From Baffinella frigidus (lineage: Eukaryota; Cryptophyceae; Cryptomonadales; Baffinellaceae), in the NCBI GenBank assembly GCA_026770585.1, contig MU646788.1, positions 253,616 to 266,292 of the forward strand: a stretch of DNA of 12,677 nt, read 5' to 3'. Position numbers and translations under genes: made by a program. Below are positions 1-10,421 of the stretch, piece by piece. How positions within the stretch are numbered: the first letter of the stretch is position 1; each line of letters opens with the position of its first letter. The notes under the pieces are model-generated. The model was not told the origin of the DNA and did no database searches. It saw only the letters and a list, made by a program, of their open reading frames with translations.

Positions 1-205
1 TCAGGGTTCAGGGTTCAGGGTTCAGGGTTCAGGGTTCAGGGTTCAGGGTTCAGGGTTCAGGGTTCAGGGTTCAGGGTTCAGGGTTCAGGGTTCAGGGTTT
101 AGAACCTGGGTTTCGTCTCCAGGGTGCAGGGTTGGGATCTAGTTAGGGTACATGGTTTAGGGTTTAGGGTTTTATGTGGTTTAGGGTGTAGGGTGTAGGG
201 TTTTA
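1..205. repeat. Interstitial telomere-like repeat, TTCAGGG then degenerate TTTAGGG
   Basis: Positions 1 to about 98 are an almost perfect tandem array of the heptamer TTCAGGG, running off the window edge. From 100 to 205 it degrades into TTTAGGG and TGTAGGG variants. It lies in intron 11, next to the duplicated exon 11 end. A true chromosome end is unlikely because the gene's last exons should lie beyond it. Confidence 0.9.
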
Positions 206-206
206 C

Positions 207-259
207 CTTGGCCTCGAGGAGCTCTTGGTTGTCCGGGCAGAGCACCAGGCCCAGGTCAA
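207..259 (-). pseudogene. Copy of the exon 11 3' half with a donor site
   Basis: Reads VDLGLVLCPDNQELLEAK followed by GTAAAA, nearly identical to the end of exon 11. Upstream on the minus strand is a CT-rich tract (about 262-292) ending in GACAG, a plausible acceptor. Entry there would not match phase 0 from exon 10. Probably a remnant of a junction duplication, or an alternative last-helix exon. Confidence 0.75.
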
Positions 260-482
260 CTGTCAGAGAGGGGGGGAGAGAGAGAGAGCAAGAGAGCCTT
301 TGCTTTCTGTCCCTAACCTTTGCTTTCTGTCCCTAACGAGTTCAGGATGTGAACGTCTAACGGGTTTCGAGTTTGCATCCCTCAAGGGTTCACGGTGTGT
401 ATCCATAAAGGGTGTATGGTGTGTATTCCTCAAGGGTTTCGGAAGTGTATCCCTAGACGGTTGAGGGTTTATGAATTCGGAC

Positions 483-572
483 CTTGGCCTCGAGGAGCTC
501 TTGATTGTCCGGGCAGAGGACAAGGCCAATGTCCACCGTCTCCTTCGCCCTGTGCACTTGCTTGCATAGGAT
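483..572 (-). CDS. Exon 11: last TPR2B repeat in the window
   Basis: Thirty codons, residues 277-306: ILCKQVHRAKETVDIGL, then VLCPDNQELLEAK. The first 17 residues have the length of the Hop block between RKAxxQ and its L-x-x-x-P-x-N-Q-E-L-L motif. The sequence is more diverged than other exons (KETVDIG where ALETYQKG is usual). The acceptor is CACGCAG|AT and the donor AAG|GTCCGA, phase 0. Four copies of its 5' half with acceptors lie upstream, and a 3' copy with donor AAG|GTAAAA lies at 259-207 behind a strong pyrimidine tract. Which 3' copy is used cannot be decided from sequence alone. Confidence 0.8.
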
Positions 573-3500
573 CTGCGTGCAGGGTACAGGGATGAGGGGG
601 AAGCGCCATTGGCGCCGGCCACGCAGATGACATTTCGACCGGGAAAAGGTTCATAACATGTGTTTGTACCGAGCAATTCTTAATTACTAACACAAAAATA
701 AATGGGCCGATGCCAAGGTCGACCGTCTCCTTCGCCGTGTGTACTTGCTTGCACAGGATCTGCGCGCAGGGTACAGGGATGAGGGGGAAGAATGAGGGGA
801 TGAGGGGGAAGGAGGGATGAGGGGGGGGGGGAGGAAAGAGCGCAGGGATGAGGGGGGACGACTGGGAAAAGGTCGAAATGTCGGTTGATAGGATGTGTTT
901 GTACCGAGCAATTCTTAATTACTAACACAAAAATAAATGGGCCGATGCCAAGGTCGACCGTCTCCTTCGCCCTGTGCACTTGTTTGCACAGCATCTGTGT
1001 GCAGGGTTGAGGTGTTAGGGTGTAGGGCGATTTCATAGGGAAACGGTTGAGGTGTTAGGGTTTAGGGGAAGCGCCCTCAACCCTGAAAGCAGAGGGTTTG
1101 ACCCTGGACGAGTAGGGTTGATTGCCCAGCTTTCACGGACGCATACCCCACAACTGGGGATGGATACATGTCCTTCGCTTGGTGCACTTGCTGGCACAAG
1201 ATCTGCGTTCAGGGCTTACGGTTTAGGGGAAGCGCCATTGGCGCCGGCCACACAGAGGAAATTTCGACCGGGAAAAGGTCGAAATGTCGGTTGATAAGAT
1301 GTGTTTGTACCGAGCAATTCTTAATTACTAACACAAAAATAAATGGACCGATGCCAAGGTCGGCCCGACCGTCTCCTTCACTTGCTTGCACAGCATCTGT
1401 TTGAGTGTTTACCGTTTGTGGTTGAGGGTTTCGGGTGTAGGGTTTAGGGTCTAAGGTTGAGGGTGTAGGGTGAAGGGTTTGGGGTTTGGGGTTTAGGGTT
1501 GAATGCCCAGCTTTTAGGGATGCATACGGCCCACTCATGGATGAATCAAGGCCCTGGGTCCTTCAGGACTCTAAACTCTAAACCCTAAACCCTGATCCCT
1601 AAACCCTAAGCCCTCACCCCCAAGCCCACCTGGACGGTCAGTCTGGGGGGCGGATGCAGGGAGAAAGTCGGGCTTGGTTTTGATGCATGCGTCGCAGTCC
1701 TTGACGGACTATGCGCAAGTTGACATCCCAGGTTCGCGGTACAAATTCGTCAACTTTGGCGCGGGAAACAGCCCGGGGCCACGAATGCGGCGAGCCAAAA
1801 TAGACCCAGGCAGTTGCCTTGCTGGCTGGCCGACTATTCTAAAGTTGACAAGCTGGGTTCGCGGTACACATCCGTCAACTTTGGCGCGGAAAAGAGCCCG
1901 GGCTCACCAAATTGGTGGGTTGGCCGACTATTCTAAAGCTGACAAGCTGGGCTCGCGGTACAAAATCGTTAACTTTGGCACCTGGACGGTGGCCTTGCGG
2001 GCGTAAGCGCGCGGGAAATCGGGCTTGATCTTGATGCATGCGTCGCAGTCCTTGAGCGCGGATCCGAGGTCCATAACCTTAATGTAGGCCTGCGGCGCCG
2101 TGCGGAACCCGTTAGAAAACCGGAACCAGCATCGTCGAATTTTACCATTGTTTCATTCTTTTCGTGGCCAAACGTGCCACGCCAGAGTCTTCGAAGGGGT
2201 CGCCAAAAGTCAATTTCCCTTCAAAGCAGTGGTTTTCAAAAGTTGCCAACCGTATCCTGATACGGTTTAAAAAAATCAACCCCCTCCTCCACTCCGGCGT
2301 GGGAGTGGTGGGCATGTTGGGTGCGATTCGTAACATCTGACTAACAGCTGCGTTTTCCTAGGTGACGCCGCTTGTTGTGAGATAAGACATACGACCCTAC
2401 GGAAGGCAACCCGGAGGGTCGGGCGTGGTGGACAACCGATGCGACAACCGCTCTCAGACAACGTTCATAGCCTAACGGACTAAAAGACTAAAAATGGGCT
2501 AGTTACGCCTACGGCATTACCTACGGTAGGCTGTAGGGGTTTTCGTGGGAGCCCCCCTAGGCCCCTACGGCCTACCGTAGTCAATACCGTGGGCCCAACT
2601 ACCCCCGTTTTAGTCCGTTAGCCTGTGAACGGGAGGCGTCGCAGTCTGTGAGCGCGGGTCTGAGGTCCATAACCTTGATGTAGGCCTGCGGCGCGCGGAA
2701 AGCGTTACCATCGATGTACAGGTTATGAGAACATGTGTACACATATCCTCATAACCTGTGTACACATGTCCTCACAACCTGTGCGTGTGTACACGCATGT
2801 TGTGCGGAAACCGTCAGCACACCGGTAAGACACCCGCTCTCGAACGAACTACTCTACGATAAGACAGTCAGGAATAGAATCTCGTCTTGGCTTCCAGGTG
2901 AAAGTCTTTAAACCCATTTTAAATTTTTCGCTCCTCGCTCGACAGCGGATGGGGCCACCGTGCCGCTGTCGAGCCAACTCGGCACATATAAGACAGCCAG
3001 GACCAGGATTCCGGTCCTAGCTTTTCATTTTAAAAGTCCATTTCCTTCAGGATTCTGGTTAAAGTTTCTAAAATCGTTTCCCGCCCTCGCTCGGTAGCGG
3101 AACCCTGTTTCGATGACGCTTGAATGCGCGCAGTTGGACCAGATGAGGCGCACGTTTCGCTGACGTGGGCGCGGTTGGCGTAGACCACGCCATGTCACAA
3201 GTGGGAATTTCACACGCAACGTTTCGCGCTGAAAATGTTTCGTGGTACAAAAAAACATTGTAGCTCCCACGAAGGGCTCCAATTCCCAACACTTTTGGCG
3301 TGTTTCTCTGGTGAGAATCAACTTCACCCGTAGATGGTGTAGTAAAATGAAACTCCGACTTATGACCTGGCGCGGATAAGGTGTATTTTGCGCTTACTTT
3401 GGCGCGGCTGGAGTAGATGAGGTGTACGTTTCGCTTCAATGGCCCCGGTTGGCGTAGATAAGGTGTACGTTTCTCTTACATGGGCGCGGTTGGAGTGGAC

Positions 3501-5847
3501 AAGGCGCTTACCTGGGCGCGGTTGGAGTAGATAAGGTGGGCGCTGGCGTCGCGCTTGATCCCGTCCGAATAAGCCTTGATTGCCTCCGGCCACTTCCCCT
3601 CCTGCCCCCCGAAATCGCGCCATTCAGTGGACGTGACATCCCGAATCTCAAAGGGAAACGCTTTGAATTTAAAACCGTTGGATTCAATGAAAATTACTAC
3701 ACGAATGCTTTAATATTACTAGAAAAACTCATTGTGGGTAGTAAATTTCATTGCCATAAAGTTTTAAATCAAAACCGTTTTTCTGTGAAATCGCACTCTT
3801 TAGTGGGCGCGATCTCCCAATTCTCTCCATTTAGAGGACGCAACAATCCCTCCCGCCCCCCGAAATCGCGCATTATATCTCAGATTTTGGCGTGGCGTTG
3901 GAGCCATTCCGTACTTCCAAGGTTTAAAATACCAGGATGTGTACAGGAAATCGTTTGAATAGACGCTCTGCGAAATAGAATCCATTAGGTGGCCTCATGA
4001 AATCGCGCTGTTTGGTGGACGCGATCTCCCAAATCGCCTCCTTTAAGTGCGGACACCCGGCGTCAACCTAATTCCGGCGTTCCATAGCACCTTACTGTAT
4101 TGCCTACCGTAGCACCCTACGGAATGTACGGAACGCCCGAATTAGGTTGGCGCCGGAATTAGAGAGTGCACCCTTACCTTTTGAAGCCAAAACCCGAGTG
4201 AGGCGGTGGCTTCATTGAATGAAGCCTTTTGAAGCCACCGCCTCACTCGGGTCATTCAATGAAGCCACCGCCTCACTCGGGTCATTCAATGAAGCCACCG
4301 CCTCACTCGGGTAGACCGACTATTCTCAAGTTGACATGTCCTGTGCGGTACAAATCCGTCAACTTTCGAGCGGAAAACAGCCCGGACTTACCCACTTGGT
4401 GAGCCCGAATAGACGGAGACAGATCCAGAATGCCTTGCGTGCTTGCTGTCGCTGCGCCAGCCACCGAACCAGAGGGGCGGAGACCCTAAACCCTGAACCC
4501 GAAACCCTGAACCCTGAACCCTGAACCCTGAACCCTGAACCCTGAACCCCAAACCCTGAACCCTGAACCCTACACCCTGAACCCTGAACCCCAAACCCTG
4601 AACCCTAAACCCTGAACCCTAAACCCTGAAGCCTCAACCCTAAACCCTCAAACGAGGTGGACCCTGAAAAAGGAGTTGCCGAGCTGGTAAACCCGAGAGA
4701 GGCAGAGCTAGCCTCTGTGAGAAGCTCACAAGCCTGCTCGACCGCTCGCACCGCATCGCTTCTCCCACATCAGTTGTGAGGACCGGGTCCTGGACGGGCC
4801 CGCCTCGGGTAAAAGGGCTCCAAGGGAGAGCGCCTATTAGTAGTTGTAAGGAATCCTGTGAGTGAATCATCAGAGATCGGAGAGCTCGCGCGGCATGCCT
4901 TCACATCAGCAGCCCTCCCCAGTCGTGTTTTTCTTTCGTTGAAGATTTCCTGGACTAGGTCCTAAGGGGGGTATCGCGCTAGTGGTATCCCATAAGTGGC
5001 CATGCCCACAAATTTGAGGGCCTAGAGGTCCTAGGCAGGTCCTAGGGCCCTACCGTAGGGCATATGAGCCTACTGGGCACTTAAGGGATAGGGGTCTGAC
5101 CTTGAAGAAGGAGTTGCCGAGCTGGCGCGCCTCTTCGGCTTTCTCCGGATCTTTGTACGCCTGCGAACGAGCCGAGAGTTGACTCACCCGAGAGTTGACA
5201 GAACCGAGAGTTGACTAAATTGAGAGTTGACTAACGCGAGAGTAAACTAACCCGAGAGTCCTTTTCTTTTTCGTTAGTACTCTCAGCCTTCTGGAAAGTG
5301 GTCAACTAAGGTATGAAGTACCGTTTGAGTCCCAGCGCGGTTGACTGAACCGGGCAGAGGTATTGTACTGCACTGCGAGCCTGGAGATTTTGCAAAAGTC
5401 AACTCCCCCACAAATCTGTCAATTTAAGAAACGAGGTACACGTTACGTGTACTTCTTTACCACACATTCGCAGGTGAGTTGACTAATACAAAAACTTCGG
5501 CCTGGCAGTGTACTGGGACGGAAACGAATCCTTTCTGTCCGCTGCTGAGCGAGAAGGGAACAACCGGGTGGAACGACTTTCACCTGAAAAATGGAAAGCC
5601 AAGTAAGTCCAGAAACTGGACTTCACTGTCTTATATGTGCCGAATCGCTCGATAAAGGGCTCCATGAAAAGCTGTGGTTGGTCACAAGTAGATCGGCTGG
5701 TGTTCTCAAAGAGGATGTACCGACCAATCTAAAGTTAACGTCCAAAGTCAACCGCACCAAATGTCAACTCCCCCAAATAAAGTCAACCCCATCAACAGTC
5801 AACCACCACTTTTGATGGTGTAGTGTTGAGGGTTTAAGGTTTAGGGT

Positions 5848-5886
<39 letters not shown>

Positions 5887-8800
5887 GGTTTAGAGTTTCG
5901 AGTTGAGGTTGTGGGGTTTAGGGTCTAGGGGGGGTGCTCCTGTGCGTCGTTCTCGAATTTTCGAATGACGTCCTTGCGTTTCACCACTTTTGATGAGGTC
6001 ACTTGTGATGTGGTGCAGGGTTCCACACGGTGGGCTTCGATGGTTTCGGGACCCCTGGATTTAGCGGTAACGTGACCAAATTTGCATTAGAAAATCCTTG
6101 AGGTTATCTGCCCGCAGGGTAAGTTGACCTTTGGTGAAAGGTCCGTAGTCCCACTGTGTGGTAGAGATTAGGGTCTAGGGTTTGGCGGTACCTCCTCTGC
6201 GTCGTTCTCGAATTTTCGAATGACGTCCTTGCGTTTCACCGCTTCTGATTTGGTCACTTTTGATGTGGTGCAGGACTTAGTAGGGTTTCGGGCCCACTTG
6301 GCAGCCACGGGTGGCTTCACCGATACAGCCCATCTAAACGATTTGTACTAGAATCTTATCCATTTGCCCTAGATTCTAGCCGCTTCCCCCCCGGATATCC
6401 GGGGGGGAAGGAACTCGGGCGCTGGTAAGTGGTAGGGTGTGTAGCTCCTCTAAGTGGTAGGGTGTGTACCTCCTAGAGATTCGGGTCTAGAGTTTGGCGG
6501 TACCTCCTCAGCGTCGTTCTCGAATTTTCGAATCACGTCCTTGCGCTTCAGCTCCACCATCCCGTCCTGTTTTAGGGTTTAGGGTTTAGGGCTTAAGGGT
6601 GTAGGGTTTAGGGTTAAGGGTTTAGAGCGTAGAGTTCAGGGTTCAGGGTGTAGGGGTTCAGAGTTTAGGCTCTATCATCCCCGTTCTGCTTGAGGGTTTA
6701 GGGATTAGGGTTGAGGGTTTAGGCTAAACGCTAACCCCCCGCATTCTCCAAAGTCAACTTTCGTAAATTTTGGAGGAGGATGAATTTGTCGGTCAGTGCC
6801 AGCACTTTCCTGCATCACTATCCTCATCAATGTTCTCTAAATTATTAATAATGGGTGACCAACTTGAGAATTACAAGCAAGTTCTACTCTGCATTATACT
6901 CAATCTAGAGTTGATACTTCATTTCCAACGCGTTCACCAAAGTCAACTGTCGTAAACTTTGGGATTTGTCGGTCAGTACCAGCTCTTTGCATTGTGAACA
7001 TGTGTACAGGAAACAGCCCCAGGAAAGGATCTGACAGCGCAACCCGTTCCCAACTTTCCCAGAGCGCTGCCCGCAGAGACAAAAGTCGAGAGTGGGACGT
7101 CTCACCGAAAAAAGGGGGCCTCCGTTACTTGGGAGTGACGGTGGAAATTCGGAATCCGCAGCAGGCTCATCAGGGGGGGAAATCGGAATTCAGGGGATAT
7201 CCCCTCAGTGGCGAATAGGCGCATACGTCCTACCGTAGGGCATACGTAGGAGTCTAGGACCTCGGCGGGGTCAATTTTGACCCCATCGCCACTGGAAGGA
7301 TATCCCTGCTCAAGCAGAAGAACACAACCTTGCGTTTGAGGAGAGAGCTGTCGGGGGGTTCCTACGGTGGAATAGTAGGCCTGTGCCTAGGGCCCTACGG
7401 TGGTCCTAGGAGTAGGGAGGGGGGCGGTTTCTTATGAGCGAGGTACCCCTGTACTGTTAGTATCGTGTCCGAGAATTTGAGACCTCTCCTGTGGACTTGC
7501 AGGAGTAGGGCCCTACGGTAGGCGATACGTAGGCAATACGTAGAGACATAGGGGGGTTCCTACGGATATGGTTCCGGAAGGTTCTGGAGTCTCGGTGTCT
7601 TAGCCACATAAAATGCCTTGGTAGCCCGCGGTGTGGGTGTGCGAGCGACCTTGTGTTCGAGGAGAGAAGAGTCGTACTCCTTCACAGCCTCCTCCAGCCT
7701 GGGAGTGCACACGCCCAATCATTTCGCGGAAACACCCAATCTTTTCGCAGAAACGCCCAATCATTTCGCGGAAACGCCCAATCTTTTCAACGAAACGCCC
7801 TTTGTTTTCACGTGCATCCAATATATTCACGCCTTCAAAAGAAAATAGGATTACAGCCTCTTCCAGCCTGTTCGTGGACACCCCCAATCATTTTTACGGG
7901 CATTTACGGGCAGTTGTTTTTCCCTGAAACCTTTCCCACCTATTGCAGATTTCGGCTTAGCGCGGAATTTTGGGAGATCAGGTCGGGACATCGGGGAACG
8001 AAAAAAAGTGAAAATGGATCGAAAAGGTGTATTTTATGGGTGGGGGTCGCGATCGTGTCATCAAATCCATGCGTAAGATAGCATAAAACTTTAGATGGAC
8101 GTGAAAATGATCGCGTCTTTTTCGATTTTCTCGATCCCCCGACCCGAAGTGAATTCCACTCTAAGCCGAAATCTACAATACCACACAGCGGACTACAAAG
8201 AGATTTCTTGAATGAAAATTATAACTACTGTGAGTAGTGATAGAGTCTCTCTCTTTCCAAGAGGAATCCCCAGTGTATTGAATCCCGCACAAAGTGTTGT
8301 ATATGAAGAGACCGTTCTTACTATCAACACACCCGCCACGTACGAACCCCCACCGAGCAGGATCGGTGTCCGAGCAGGATCTATCCAACCAATCCATCCG
8401 TTCCGTATTAAAAAATCGGGATAATAATCAAAGTTTTGACAACATCCAGTGTGTTTGGGTGGGCTCACGAATTATTGGGCGCTTCTATGCAATCATTGTG
8501 GCAGTTTCTGTGAAATCGTGTTGCCGTTTCCGTGAAATCATTGGGCGTTTCTCTGAAAAAATGACCTGCCGAGTCTGACAAGGGAGTTCCCCACACGCGC
8601 CAAGTCTTGAATATTTTCAAAGAAACGGCCAATGATTTCACGCAACCGCCCAATGACTTCACGGGAGCGCCCAATATTTTCACGGAAACGGCCAATATTT
8701 TCGGGTGGGCTCACAACCTGCCAAGTCTGACGAGGGCGTTCCCCGCACGGGCGTAGGCGCGGGCCAAGTCCTTGAAATTGGCGCGGTTCGCCTTCCCGAC

Positions 8801-10378
8801 CTGAACGGGGCGTTATCCCTTAAGTGGCCAGTAGGCTCATACGCCCTACCGTAGGGCCCTAGGACCTGCCTAGGACCTCTTGGCCCTAAAATTTGACGGC
8901 ATGGCCACTTAAGGGATAACCCAATTACGGTATAACCCTGTTATACGGTTCAGCGCGGATCTGACTTGGTTTGACGGATTGTGTTGTTGTTGACGGCCTA
9001 GCACTGTCTCGGTCTACAAATGTGGTGAGCCCAGGCTCTTCCCCGCTCCAAAGTTGACGGATTCACACCACGCTCCCACACTGTCGACTTGAGAATAGTC
9101 GGTTAACGGAGATAGACCACGAGGGATGCGCGGGACTTAGCCAGGCACTCCGCATGCTTCCCTTTGACAACCCCGCAATGCCGTGATTTGTACAGGTTAT
9201 GGTTTTGCCGGCTATGGGTTTCCGGTTATGGTTCTGGGTGTCCGGTTATGATTCTGGGTTTCCGGGTTTGGTTCTGGGTTTCCGTCAAACCCATAACCTG
9301 TACAAATCACGGTATTTCGGGGGTGTCAAACGGTTATGGCTATGGTTTTCCGGTTATGGTTTTGGCTAACCTCGAGAGCTTCACGGGACTGAGTCAGGAA
9401 CTCCTCGGGTTTCCCTTTGACACCCCCGCAATGCCGTGATGTACACAGGTTATGGTTTTGACGGGGCGAACCTCAAGAGCCTCGCGGGACTTAGCCAGGC
9501 AGGCACTCCTCGTGCCTTCCTTGCCCCACCACCACCCGATCTCGATGATGCCTCTAATCGGAAAAGGGTCCTAGACCGCTTCCAAAGGCATCAAGTCAAT
9601 TACTGGGGAAAAATTCGAAAATCCGAGACCCTGCAAAGCTCAACACTTTTACACGGAGTTGAGACCTCGAGGGCTAACCTGGCGTATCCGTGATTTATAC
9701 AGGTTATGGTTTGACGTGAACCTCAAGAGCCTCGCGGGACTTAGCCAGGCACTCCTCGTGCTTGCCTTGCCCCGCGAGCGCTGCCGCGATGTTGTTCACG
9801 TACACCATCGATGTCGGGTCCAGAGCTGTGCGAGAGCGCGTGGGGATTAGCGCTCGGGGTTTGGGGTTTGTGGTTTGGGGTTTAGGGTTCGGGGTTTAGG
9901 GTTTAGGGTTAAGGGTTTAGAGGTTTAGGGTTTAGGGTTAAGGGTTTAGGGTTAAGGGTTTGGGGTTTGGGGTTAGGGGTTTAGGGCCTGGGGTGTCAGG
10001 GTGCAGGATTTGGGGTTCACCAGCAGCCTCGTAGTGCATGAGCGCGGCCTCAAGCTTTAGTCAACAATATGGTTTAGTCAACAGTCGGGTTTAGTCAACA
10101 GTCCACCATGCCCTGCGCCACCTGACCCCGCGCCACTTCCTGCTCCAGGGTTTCAGGGTGCAGGGTTTGCCTGGGGATACAACCCCGTGTGGGATGACCG
10201 TAAAGGTGTGTGGGGGGAGCAGCTGAGCGGAGCTCTTCCGCCAGGGTTTGGGGTGTGGGGTTGACCAACCGCCGCCTGGAGAGCGAGAGAGAGAGAGAGA
10301 GAGGAAGCGAGGGAGTGAGAGAGAGAGAGCGCGCGAGAGAGAGAGAGAGAGCGCGAGGGAGAGAGAGAGAGGGAGAGC

Positions 10379-10421
<43 letters not shown>

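Noticed and set aside
1-205. A real chromosome end (telomere) at the window start
   Set aside because: The heptamers are mixed and degenerate inward, similar arrays occur at several internal sites, and the gene's 3' exons should lie beyond this edge.
3536-3958. 140-residue plus-strand open frame
   Set aside because: It is antisense to exon 9 and runs through the AT-rich foldback; no domain seen.
7600-8081. Overlapping 76- to 142-residue open frames on the plus strand
   Set aside because: Their repeats (SFRGNAQSFRGN and kin) are the 20-bp tandem array read in three frames, antisense to exon 6.
7714-8702. CRISPR-like array of 20-bp repeats
   Set aside because: The units are contiguous with no unique spacers, and the window is eukaryotic nuclear DNA with spliced exons.
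4986-8920. Bacterial-type insertion sequence ends
   Set aside because: No transposase frame between or near the inverted ends, and both copies are 105-bp solo elements inside introns.
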